Source of the DNA: Bradyrhizobium sp.
GTDB lineage: Bacteria > Pseudomonadota > Alphaproteobacteria > Rhizobiales > Xanthobacteraceae
Direction of reading: 5' to 3'
Assembly (NCBI GenBank): GCA_019243075.1
Contig: JAFAUV010000049.1
Span: forward strand, 1 to 24,343
DNA: 24,343 nt
In this document: in pieces, positions 14,278 through 21,007 of the stretch
Layout of the letters: each line of letters begins with the position of its first letter
Numbering within the stretch: the stretch's first letter is position 1
The notes under the pieces: model-generated
Databases searched by the model: none
Told to the model about the DNA's origin: nothing
Seen by the model: only the letters and a program-made list of their open reading frames with translations
Made by a program: the position numbers and the translations under genes

Positions 14278-15078
14278 ATGAGTATCGTCGAAGCGCCAAT
14301 CCATATAATCCCCGGCGACCGGCGCACCACCGGCGACGGCGCGCACCTGATCGGGCGCAACTACCAAAAGGGCGCCCGCCTCGAGGCGCATATGCACCGC
14401 GAGGCGCAGCTCGTCTATGCCGCTCGCGGCACCATGCAGGTGACGACGCCGAATGGCCGCTGGCTGGTGCCGCCGGACCGTGCCGTCTGGGTCCCGGCGC
14501 GCTTGGTCCATTCGATCGACGTTTTGGCCGATATCGAGATGCGCACGCTCTATTTCGACACGGCCTGGCTGAAGCGCGAGCGGCGCAGCGCGAGCCTCAA
14601 ATCCGAATTCGTGGTGCGGGTCTCGCCTCTCCTGCACCAGACCATCCTGGCGCTGTTCGAGACCGACTATTCGACCGAGCGCACCGCCTTGCTGCTCAAG
14701 CTAGTGATGCTTGAATTGCATCGCGCGGAAGATTGCGCGACCTTCATCCCGCTCCCGCACGAGCCGCGCTGTCGCCGCGCCGCCGATATCGTGCTCGCCG
14801 CGCCCGCCGCCGCGCACGAAATCGAGGCGCTCGCCGAAAAGGTCGGCACGTCGGCGCGCACCTTGTCGCGGCTGTTCTCCGCGCAGACGCAGCTCAGCTT
14901 CAAGAGCTGGTGCCGGCGTGCGCGAGTGGCGGCCGCCATCGAGCGATTGTCCGTCGACGCCAATCCGTCGATCAAGCGGATCGCCGCCGACCTCGGCTAT
15001 GCCAGCGTTCCCGCCTTTTCCCATGCCTTCCGCCAGGTCACCGGCCGGACGCCGACGGAATTCGTGGAGCGGAGATAG
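14278..15078 (+). CDS. AraC-family transcriptional regulator with cupin sensor
   Basis: This 266-residue protein has an N-terminal cupin-type ligand domain (about 20-100: AHMHREAQLVYAARGTMQVT, WLVPPDRAVWVPARLVHSID). A C-terminal double helix-turn-helix follows (about 165-262: ALAEKVGTSARTLSRLFSAQ, then IAADLGYASVPAFSHAFRQV and TGRTPTEF). An upstream in-frame methionine at 14269 is also possible; neither has a strong ribosome-binding site. Divergent pairing with the MFS gene suggests it activates that exporter when an unknown effector is present. Confidence 0.88.
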   Translation: MSIVEAPIHIIPGDRRTTGDGAHLIGRNYQKGARLEAHMHREAQLVYAARGTMQVTTPNGRWLVPPDRAVWVPARLVHSIDVLADIEMRTLYFDTAWLKRERRSASLKSEFVVRVSPLLHQTILALFETDYSTERTALLLKLVMLELHRAEDCATFIPLPHEPRCRRAADIVLAAPAAAHEIEALAEKVGTSARTLSRLFSAQTQLSFKSWCRRARVAAAIERLSVDANPSIKRIAADLGYASVPAFSHAFRQVTGRTPTEFVERR

Positions 15079-15106
15079 CGGCTTGATCCGGCCCGACTTC
15101 GCCTTA

Positions 15107-15122
15107 AATCCTATTTAGGATT
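15107..15122. promoter_or_regulatory. Palindrome upstream of malonyl-CoA decarboxylase
   Basis: AATCCTA-TT-TAGGATT is a perfect 7-2-7 palindrome 28 bp before the start codon. TTGATC (15083-15088) with TAAATC at 15105 (16-bp spacing) is a possible promoter, placing the palindrome at the -10 and start site. An operator is likely but the regulator is unknown. Confidence 0.4.
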
Positions 15123-15150
15123 CGGCATCATCCGGACTAGACTGCGCGCC

Positions 15151-16503
15151 ATGGCCAACGCGTTTTTCTCCGATCTTCTGGCGACGATTTCCGAGCGCGG
15201 CCGCAACCTGTTGCGCCGGGGCGATCCGGAGGACGGGCAGTCGGATGCCTCCGGACTCGTCAAACTATGCGAAGCGCTGTTGTCGGGGCGGGGCGAGGCC
15301 TCGGGCACCGCGATGGCGCGCGAGGTGCTCGACCGCTATCACGATCTCGACGAGGCCGGCCGCCGCGCGTTTTTCGAGGCCTTGGCGCGCGATTTCGGAC
15401 CCGACAGGGAAAAGCTTGCCGAGGCAATCAGGGCCTGGCAGGCCCTGCCCGGCGATGGCCACGGCAGCGATCTGCATTTCGCCTCCGAACCGCGGCGGCA
15501 GGAGCTGATCCGCCGCCTCAACCGCGCGCCGGGAGGCACTGGCGCGCTGGTGGCGATGCGTTCCGATCTGCTCACGCACATGAATGGCCGCAAGGATCTC
15601 GCGGCACTCGACCGCGACGTCGTGCACCTGCTCGGCTCGTGGTTCAACAGGGGGTTTCTCGTGCTGCGCAGGATCGACTGGTCGACGCCGGCTAACATCC
15701 TCGAGCAGATCATCCGCTATGAAGCCGTGCACGAGATCCGCGACTGGGACGATCTGCGCCGCCGCATCGACCCCGTCGACCGCCGCTGCTACGCCTTCTT
15801 CCATCCCGCGCTTGCCGACGCGCCGCTGATCTTTGTCGAGGTGGCGCTGACCGAGACCATCCCGGGCGCGATCGCGCCGCTGCTGGCGGTGAACCGCCAG
15901 CCGGTACCGACCGATCGCGCGCGCACCGCGGTGTTTTACTCGATCTCCAACACCCAGCGCGGGCTCGGCGGCATCTCTTTCGGCAATTTCCTGATCAAGC
16001 AGGTGGTCGAGGAGCTGCGCCGCGAGCTGCCCAAGCTCGACACCTTCGTGACGCTGTCGCCGGTGCCGGGCTTTGCGTCCTGGCTGAAGCAGGCGAGCGA
16101 CGTGCCGCTGTCGGAAGCGGAGCGCGAGCTGTTGAAACGGCTCGACGATCCCAACTGGATCGAAAGCGGGCCGACCGTCGACGGGCTGCGCGAGCTGCTG
16201 GAACCGCTCGCCGCGTATTACTTCCTGCGCGCGCGCAACAGCAAGGGCCGCATCATCGATTCGGTCGGCCGCTTCCACCTCGGCAATGGCGCGCGCCTTG
16301 AGCGGATCAACTGGCTCGGCGACCTCTCGCCGAAGGGCCTGCGCGAATCCGCCGGCATCATGGTCAACTATCTCTATCGCCTCGAGGACATCGAGAAGAA
16401 CCACGAAGCCTTTGCCAATGACGGCGAGGTCGTCGCCTCCAGCGCGGTGAAGAAGCTGCTCAAGAACGAAGGCCGCAGGCTGCTGGACATGCGGCTCGGT
16501 TGA
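15151..16503 (+). CDS. Malonyl-CoA decarboxylase
   Basis: This 450-residue cytoplasmic enzyme converts malonyl-CoA to acetyl-CoA and CO2. Residues 1-130 form the helical N-terminal domain. The GNAT-like catalytic domain follows, with FVEVALTETIPGAIAPLLA (about 228-246), FYSISNTQRGLGGISFGNFL, the catalytic serine S303 in TLSPVPGF and the catalytic histidine H376 in GRFHLGNGA. The C-terminus ends in a lysine-rich segment (SSAVKKLLKNEGRRLL). In Rhizobium this activity belongs to the matABC malonate operon, but no matB or matC is adjacent here. It may serve malonate use or regulate malonyl-CoA. A 16-bp palindrome lies just upstream. Confidence 0.93.
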   Translation: MANAFFSDLLATISERGRNLLRRGDPEDGQSDASGLVKLCEALLSGRGEASGTAMAREVLDRYHDLDEAGRRAFFEALARDFGPDREKLAEAIRAWQALPGDGHGSDLHFASEPRRQELIRRLNRAPGGTGALVAMRSDLLTHMNGRKDLAALDRDVVHLLGSWFNRGFLVLRRIDWSTPANILEQIIRYEAVHEIRDWDDLRRRIDPVDRRCYAFFHPALADAPLIFVEVALTETIPGAIAPLLAVNRQPVPTDRARTAVFYSISNTQRGLGGISFGNFLIKQVVEELRRELPKLDTFVTLSPVPGFASWLKQASDVPLSEAERELLKRLDDPNWIESGPTVDGLRELLEPLAAYYFLRARNSKGRIIDSVGRFHLGNGARLERINWLGDLSPKGLRESAGIMVNYLYRLEDIEKNHEAFANDGEVVASSAVKKLLKNEGRRLLDMRLG

Positions 16504-16542
16504 GCCGCAAACCGCTCGCTCCATCAGGGCGAGGAGCGAAGA

Positions 16543-16636
16543 CGTAGAGCGGGCAAAGGCGCTCTTGCGCCGTGCCCACCATCGCTCGACATTTTCATTC
16601 TCAACGGTGGGTACGGTTGGCTTCGCCCATTCTACG
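16543..16636. repeat. Foldback (inverted-repeat) intergenic element
   Basis: The element starts CGTAGAGCGGGCAAAG and ends with the inverse CTTCGCCCATTCTACG, two mismatch regions apart. Inside are a hairpin GGCGC-TCTT-GCGCC (16558-16571) and an opposed GTGCCCACC/GGTGGGTAC pair. I recall closely similar GTGGGCAAAGGCGC/GCGCCGTGCCCACC sequences scattered in Bradyrhizobium and Rhodopseudomonas intergenic DNA. No transposase is encoded. Confidence 0.6.
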
Positions 16637-16689
16637 ACTGATTCAATTGTCAAACAGCAAACTCGACGTCATCGCCCGCGCGCGAGCAT

Positions 16690-17095
16690 GGGATGTGCGA
16701 AGGCAGTCTCGCGGCCGGACTTGCCCGAGTTTTGCATCGTCGTTGCGCCTTCGATTCGGAGAGGGCGCAGGGAATGCCGGATGCAGGCCGCACCCATGGC
16801 CCGCCTGCAACAAGAAAAGCAGACGGCAGTCACCACAGGTACGTCGAAACAACCGACATTCCCTGCGCGATGGTTTACGGCTTATGGCGCGATCTCCCCG
16901 GGGTGCCGGGCTTGGTTAGCCCCCGTCGCTTCACGAAACGTCTTCGCAAAGCTTGACCTCAGCATCGGGAGGCCGGGACCACGCGCTTTTGCTCGTCCGC
17001 CGGCCCCGCGCTCGTCTCGCGCGTCGCCGGCGTCCACCGCACCCCGCCTCACGTTTCGTGACGATTGGCCGCAACGCCCCTCCGAATGAGGCGGG
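16690..17095. repeat. Dispersed intergenic repeat of Bradyrhizobium type (about 400 bp)
   Basis: No gene is convincing here although several frames stay open. The wording (GGGCGCAGGGAATGCCGGATG, CACCACAGGTACGTCGAAAC, CATTCCCTGCGCGATGGTTT, CTTGACCTCAGCATCGGGAG, CGTTTCGTGACGATTGGCCG) matches what I remember of a repeat found many times in Bradyrhizobium genomes. It is often mis-annotated as small hypothetical proteins. A 16-bp perfect palindrome, AGAAATCATGATTTCT, lies just after it at 17105-17120. Exact ends need a multi-copy alignment. Confidence 0.6.
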
Positions 17096-17179
17096 ATAGC
17101 CGAGAGAAATCATGATTTCTGATTTTCCGCAACAGCATTATTTTTGCATCCGGCCCTTGAAAGCCCCGAACAAATTGAA

Positions 17180-17518
17180 GCGGCTTGCGAATTTACGGTT
17201 TTTCGCGCGGGCGAATTCGGCGGACGGACGAGGCGGACGACCAGGCCCGCGAAAGGGAATCGAGCGATTTGCGCCGGAGGCGAATCGCACATTCTCGGAT
17301 GCATCGCGGCCGGAGTCGGCATTTCCCTGCTGCCGAAGGGCGTTGTCGCCGCGGCATGGCGCGAGGGCCGCGTGGCAATCCACGAACTGCCGCCCGAGCA
17401 ATCGATCGTCGAGACCGAGTTCATTCGCCGCCGCGACGCCTATCTGTCGAGCGCGATCAGCGCCTTCATCCGATCGCTGCAGTCCGAAGGCTATCCGAAA
17501 CTCCAGGCGGCGGAATAG
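17180..17518 (+). pseudogene. C-terminal remnant of a LysR-type regulator
   Basis: The frame ending at 17518 carries the closing part of a LysR effector-binding domain: SHILGCIAAGVGISLLPKGV, then a terminal helix segment ISAFIRSLQ. Upstream, EFTVFRAG resembles the strand before it, but the stretch in between (GGRTRRTTRPAKGNRAIC) does not fit, suggesting frameshifts around 17210-17275. The DNA-binding domain and most of the effector domain are absent; the sequence upstream is the dispersed repeat. It is best read as a broken gene truncated by repeat insertion or deletion. Confidence 0.7.
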
Positions 17519-17533
17519 GCTTGCAGCTGGAGC

Positions 17534-17627
17534 GGGATGACGTTTCTTCGAATCGTCATCCCCCTCTATCTTTTGTTTGAGCATGATCTTTTCGGAAAAC
17601 CGCTGCACACTCTTGCGGATCATGCTC
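17534..17627. repeat. Composite palindromic repeat (REP/RIME-like)
   Basis: Two hairpins stand side by side. GGGATGACG/CGTCATCCC (17534-17562, 11-base loop) is followed by GAGCATGATC/GATCATGCTC (17579-17627), which encloses TTTTCGGAAAACCGCTGCAC. The second is the widespread rhizobial motif I recall as the GAGCATGATC...GGAAAACCG repeat. It lies directly between the LysR and MFS remnants. Confidence 0.7.
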
Positions 17628-17700
17628 TGGCGGCCAGGCCCGCGATGCTCCCTTCGTGCAAGCAGCCACTCGCGCGCCGCCGCGAGGTCCGGTTCGACAC

Positions 17701-17961
17701 CAGCGTTGCGCCCTGGGACGCGGCCAGCGCGCGCTTCCCCTGTTCGATCGCCGACTGGAGCTGATCGCGCTCGTCCGGATCGAGCCATCGCGCGTCGTGG
17801 GACCGGTCGGGCATCACGGCCAGAAACAGCAAACCGAACAGTGCGGTCGGCAAGCCCTCGAGGATGAACAACCATTGCCATCCCTTGAGGCCGGCGACGC
17901 CATCCATGAAGAACGGCGGCTGAGATCGGGCCGCAACGAACGCGATCGGCATCCCGGCGCC
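17701..17961 (-). pseudogene. Internal fragment of an MFS (anion:cation symporter-like) transporter
   Basis: One frame reads MDGVAGLKGWQWLFILEGLP, then a hydrophobic helix and VMPDRSHDARWLDPDERDQL, typical of tartrate/phthalate-type MFS transporters between helices 5 and 6. Just upstream, IPIAF-like wording (MPIAFV) is in this frame. The expected GPISAAVLHG occurs in another frame, so two compensating frameshifts fall near 17905-17935. Both ends are lost: nothing recognisable follows ASQGATL at about 17701. It cannot make a working transporter. Confidence 0.75.
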
Positions 17962-18176
17962 ACGGAATGCGGGGACGCGCGGCTTTGGTGAGCAAGCGAT
18001 CGAAACCTGCAGTTGTTCCCGCCGTGAAACCCTTGGCCACTCGCGCCGTCGTTGGGAACGGTTTCCCGGCGGATCGGTTCACCCGCGGTGGTTTCGCCCG
18101 CGAGGTCACGAAAGCCGGAGGGCGTCGATCAGGAACGCCTGTCCAAATCGAACAGCTCACGCGACAGGAGCAGCCT
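17962..18176. other. Intergenic stretch with an imperfect inverted repeat
   Basis: I see no gene here. CCGCCGTGAAACC (18019-18031) and GGTTTCCCGGCGG (18060-18072) are inverted with one mismatch in 13. Their role is unknown; they may be part of the decayed region or of the leader of the downstream small gene. Confidence 0.4.
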
Positions 18177-18470
18177 ATGAAACTGAATTCGACCCAGGTC
18201 GAGCAGACCTTGAGCCAGATGGATGCGCACGTTCTTCCCGATACGCATCCCGCGGTGACGCAACTCACCAGCCTGTTTGGCGACCACACCTTCTTTCTGG
18301 ATCAGAGCGGGCTGAAGGTGCTGGAGCCGGCCGAAGCGCCCGGGACGGCAGCGCCGTCCGGCGAGGTTCTCAGTCTCGCCGACTGGACCGATGCGACGCT
18401 GACGAGCCTGACGCCGCATGAACCGGAAGCAACCGGCACCATCGTCGTGTTTGACGAAATCAGGCACTGA
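18177..18470 (+). CDS. Small hypothetical protein (97 aa)
   Basis: This is a 97-residue acidic, soluble protein of no family I can name. It opens MKLNSTQVEQTLSQMDAHVL, followed by HPAVTQLTSLFGDHTFFLDQ. It has a Pro/Ala-rich middle and closes with LADWTDATLTSLTPHEPEAT and VVFDEIRH. There is no signal peptide or membrane helix. AGGAG seven bases before 18177 gives a strong start; the open frame further upstream lacks one. It is convergent with the PQQ-dependent dehydrogenase gene, 23 bp apart. It looks like a real gene because of its start signal and a composition unlike the antisense frames. Confidence 0.7.
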   Translation: MKLNSTQVEQTLSQMDAHVLPDTHPAVTQLTSLFGDHTFFLDQSGLKVLEPAEAPGTAAPSGEVLSLADWTDATLTSLTPHEPEATGTIVVFDEIRH

Positions 18471-18493
18471 CGCCGGTCGGCCACCGGGCGGAC

Positions 18494-19798
18494 TTATCGC
18501 TCGCCCGTCACGCGCCAGATCACATCTCCGACATCGTCGGCGACCAGCAGCGAGCCGTCGGGCCCGAGCGCGACGCCTACGGGCCGCCCATACGACTGCC
18601 TTTCATCCGGCGCGAGGAAGCCCGACAGGATGTCCCGCGCCGGACCGGCCGGCCGGCCGTTCTCGAACGGCACGAACACGACCTTGTAGCCAGAGAGCGT
18701 CGAGCGGTTCCAGGAGCCGTGCTGGCCGATCACCATGCCGTCCGGAAAGCCCGGCAGCGTGCCAGCAGGCATCCAGCACAGGCCGAGCGAAGCGGTGTGG
18801 CCGCCGAGCGCGTAGTCCGGCGTGATGGCTCTGGCGACCATGGCCGGATCCTGCGGCACGCGGTCGTCCACGGTCTGTCCCCAATAGCAATAGGGCCAGC
18901 CGTAGAAGCCGCCGTCGCGCACCGAGGTCAGATAGTCAGGCGGCGTCTCGTCGCCGAGGCCGTCGCGTTCGTTGACCACGGTCCAGAGCACGCCCGTCGT
19001 CGGCTCCCATGCAAGGCCCACGGCGTTGCGCAGGCCACTGGCAAAGATGCGGCTGGTGCCATGCGCGAGATCGAGCTCGTAGATGCAGGCGCGGCCTTGC
19101 TCGACCTCGAAACCGTCATCGGCGATATTGGTGAGCGAGCCGACGCCGGCATAGAGCTTGGTTCCGTCGGCGCTGGGCAACAGGCTGCGCGTCCAATGCC
19201 CCGACGGCTTGAAGGTGACGAGTTTCCTGCCCGGTGCGGTGATGCGATCGGCGCCCGCGGTGTAGGGAAAGGCTGCGACGCCGTCGGTGTTGCCGACATA
19301 GAAGGTGTCCCCCACAAGCGCCATGCCGAACGGCTGGTTCAGTCCTGCCATGAAGGTGCCGCGTATTTCGGCGACGCCGTCACCGTCCTTGTCGCGCAAC
19401 CGCGTGATGCGGTTGGCGCTGACGCCGAGCGCATTGGCACGCCGCATCGTTGCCTGCATGGCATAATGAAACACGCTGCGCGGGGGACCTGCGACCTGGG
19501 TCGATTCGGCGATCAGCACGTCGCCATTGGGAAGCACGTTGATCCAGCGCGGATGATCGAGACCGCTCGCAAACGCGTTGACCTTGAGGCCGGGTGCGGC
19601 TGTCGGCTTCTGCCCCTCGCTCCATCCGCGTGCCGTCGGCATTTTGAGCGTCGGGAGGGCGCCTTGCGGTTTCGCGGCCGGAATTTCCGGCGCATTGCCC
19701 CACGCCGGTTTCGGCTGCACACCCTGCATCCTGCGCCAGGCCAGCGCGCCGGCCCCGACAAACGCGACCGCGCGCGCAAACATACTGGAAACACTCAT
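18494..19798 (-). CDS. PQQ-dependent sorbosone/sugar dehydrogenase-like protein
   Basis: This 434-residue protein begins with a hydrophobic export or anchor segment (about residues 6-21, followed by RR) and so probably works in the periplasm. It is a six-bladed propeller of the soluble glucose dehydrogenase/L-sorbosone dehydrogenase class. Blades include GLDHPRWINVLPNGDVLIAE, RDKDGDGVAE (a calcium-loop-like motif), GHWTRSLL with H201, FASGLRNAVGLAWEP with R257/N258, and NERDGLGDETPPDYL. It also has FYGWPYCYWGQ and GPDGSLLVADDVGDVIWRV. The family uses PQQ to oxidise sugars or aldehydes. GGGGAGTTTC precedes the start at 19798. The pqq operon begins 3.3 kb downstream. Confidence 0.85.
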   Translation of the reverse strand: MSVSSMFARAVAFVGAGALAWRRMQGVQPKPAWGNAPEIPAAKPQGALPTLKMPTARGWSEGQKPTAAPGLKVNAFASGLDHPRWINVLPNGDVLIAESTQVAGPPRSVFHYAMQATMRRANALGVSANRITRLRDKDGDGVAEIRGTFMAGLNQPFGMALVGDTFYVGNTDGVAAFPYTAGADRITAPGRKLVTFKPSGHWTRSLLPSADGTKLYAGVGSLTNIADDGFEVEQGRACIYELDLAHGTSRIFASGLRNAVGLAWEPTTGVLWTVVNERDGLGDETPPDYLTSVRDGGFYGWPYCYWGQTVDDRVPQDPAMVARAITPDYALGGHTASLGLCWMPAGTLPGFPDGMVIGQHGSWNRSTLSGYKVVFVPFENGRPAGPARDILSGFLAPDERQSYGRPVGVALGPDGSLLVADDVGDVIWRVTGER

Positions 19799-19874
19799 GA
19801 AACTCCCCACTGACCGCCCCACTTGCCCGCATGCCGACCTATCAGCGGCAGCACCCATGACAGTATTTATACGA

Positions 19875-19976
19875 TCTTCGCGGGCGCAACCGAATCAGCG
19901 AAATTGCATGGGCGCTTTCATCGACGAGCGCTCCTCCCTAAACCTTGTGCCCGCCGACACCGGCGGGCTTTTTCTT
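19875..19976 (+). ncRNA. Candidate small RNA ending in an intrinsic terminator
   Basis: A plus-strand terminator stands where no plus-strand protein gene precedes it. In front are a 7-bp hairpin (19910-19933, 10-base loop) and an unpaired CTCCTCCC-like stretch (19931-19938), complementary to a Shine-Dalgarno sequence. Exposed anti-SD motifs are typical of the alphaproteobacterial alpha-r14/NfeR1 sRNAs, but I cannot assign it to that family. TATACG at 19868-19873 is a possible -10; no good -35 is seen. The 5' end given is a guess. Confidence 0.3.
19949..19976 (+). terminator. Strong intrinsic terminator
   Basis: GCCCGCCG-ACAC-CGGCGGGC is followed by TTTTTCTT. The 8-bp GC stem with a four-base loop and U-tract is textbook in the plus direction. 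In the minus direction the hairpin has no U-tract after it. Confidence 0.8.
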
Positions 19977-19979
19977 GGT

Positions 19980-20210
19980 TCAATCCGAGCAGCTCAGGGT
20001 GCCGAACGGCGGGTTCGGAAAACTCCATTCGAAGCGCTTGCCGGAAAGCGTGATGCAGGTGCGGGCGCGCGCGGCATTGGCGGTGTCCGCTGCCGGCGCC
20101 GGCGGTGGTGAGAAGATGCGCTCGGCCCAGGGCGAGGAGACGGCGGCGCATGCGCTCGCCGCGACGAAGACGAGGCAACCTGCCAGCCACTGACCGCGGG
20201 TCATGTGCAT
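19980..20210 (-). CDS. Small exported protein of unknown function (76 aa)
   Basis: This is a 76-residue precursor with a signal peptide (MTRGQWLAGCLVFVAASACA, cleavage or lipidation near AC-A). The short mature part is Pro/Ala-rich with a paired-cysteine end (CITLSGKRFEWSFPNPPFG, then TLSC). Residues 17-21 (AASAC) are a loose lipobox, so it may be a lipoprotein. Starts at 20210 or 20204 are both possible. It follows DUF3297 by 49 bp on the same strand and may be the last gene of that operon. I do not recognise a family. Confidence 0.65.
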   Translation of the reverse strand: MHMTRGQWLAGCLVFVAASACAAVSSPWAERIFSPPPAPAADTANAARARTCITLSGKRFEWSFPNPPFGTLSCSD

Positions 20211-20259
20211 GGGCCTCGCTTCCTCCCGGATCCGCCGCTCGCAACGACGACGTCGAGCG

Positions 20260-20523
20260 TTATTTTTTGTCTCTGAAATACGGCTCGACCGGGCCGTGGA
20301 CCTTGATGGTCAGCGGATTGCCGTAGCGGTCCCTGGCGTTGCCGGCGGTGACGCGCACCCAGCCTTCGCTGACGCAATATTCCTCGACATTGGTCTTCTC
20401 GACGCCCTTGAAGCGGATGCCGACGTCGCGCGCCAGGATGTCCGCGTTGTAATAGGGACTGCGGGGATCGACGGAGAGCCGGTCCGGCAGCGCGTCGGCG
20501 GTTGCTTCGTTGTTTTCCTTCAC
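20260..20523 (-). CDS. DUF3297-family protein
   Basis: This 87-residue cytoplasmic protein is of the small family DUF3297, recognised by DALPDRLSVDPRSPYYNADI, then DVGIRFKGVEKTNVEEYCVS and GNPLTIKVHGPVEP. Its function is not known. The start is taken as GTG at 20523, because this overlaps the glutathione peroxidase stop in a GTGA arrangement and gives the family length. The open frame goes up to 20628 but lies inside the peroxidase gene. Translational coupling to the peroxidase is likely, which hints at a shared stress role. Confidence 0.85.
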   Translation of the reverse strand: MKENNEATADALPDRLSVDPRSPYYNADILARDVGIRFKGVEKTNVEEYCVSEGWVRVTAGNARDRYGNPLTIKVHGPVEPYFRDKK

Positions 20524-20996
20524 AGCAGGGCCTCGATTTCCTTTTTCAATGCTTGCGGGCTCGCGGTGGGCGCGCGGCGGGCGACCACCCTGCCCGAACG
20601 GTCGACGAGGAATTTGGTGAAATTCCATTTGATCGACGAGCCGAGCAGGCCCGACTTCTCGTTCCTGAGATATCTGTAGAGCGGATGCGCGGTCGAGCCG
20701 TTGACGTCGATCTTGTCGAACATGGGAAAGCTGACGTCATATTTGCTTTCGCAGAATTCGGCGATCTGCCTGGCGTCGCCAGGCTCCTGCGCGCCGAACT
20801 GGTTACAGGGAAAACCGAGCACGGCAAAGGCCCGCGGCGAAAGCTCGCGATGCAGCGCCTCCAACCCCCGATATTGCGAGGTGAAGCCGCATTTGCTCGC
20901 GGTGTTCACGATCAGCAGCACCCGACCTTCAAACCGCTGCAGCGGAATATCCTCGCCGCCCAGCGATTTGGCGATGAAGTCGTAAACGCACGGCAT
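20520..20996 (-). CDS. gpx: Glutathione peroxidase (cysteine type)
   Basis: This 158-residue thioredoxin-fold peroxidase has C36 in NTASKCGFTSQY (cysteine instead of selenocysteine), Q70 in GFPCNQFGAQEPG, and W124/N125 in KWNFTKF, which together form the catalytic tetrad. It reduces hydroperoxides using thioredoxin or glutathione in the cytoplasm. The start at 20996 has GAGG seven bases upstream. It follows the amidase by 11 bp and precedes DUF3297 with an overlapping stop and start, so the three form an operon. Confidence 0.93.
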   Translation of the reverse strand: MPCVYDFIAKSLGGEDIPLQRFEGRVLLIVNTASKCGFTSQYRGLEALHRELSPRAFAVLGFPCNQFGAQEPGDARQIAEFCESKYDVSFPMFDKIDVNGSTAHPLYRYLRNEKSGLLGSSIKWNFTKFLVDRSGRVVARRAPTASPQALKKEIEALL

Positions 20997-21007
20997 ACTA
21001 TGCCTCG

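Noticed and set aside
15265..16653. 462-codon minus-strand frame opposite malonyl-CoA decarboxylase
   Set aside because: The plus-strand gene has catalytic residues and full family length; this is its antisense shadow.
16565..17089. 174-codon frame within the dispersed repeat
   Set aside because: Repeat DNA stays open in several frames and the product looks like translated repeat. It is better annotated as repeat.
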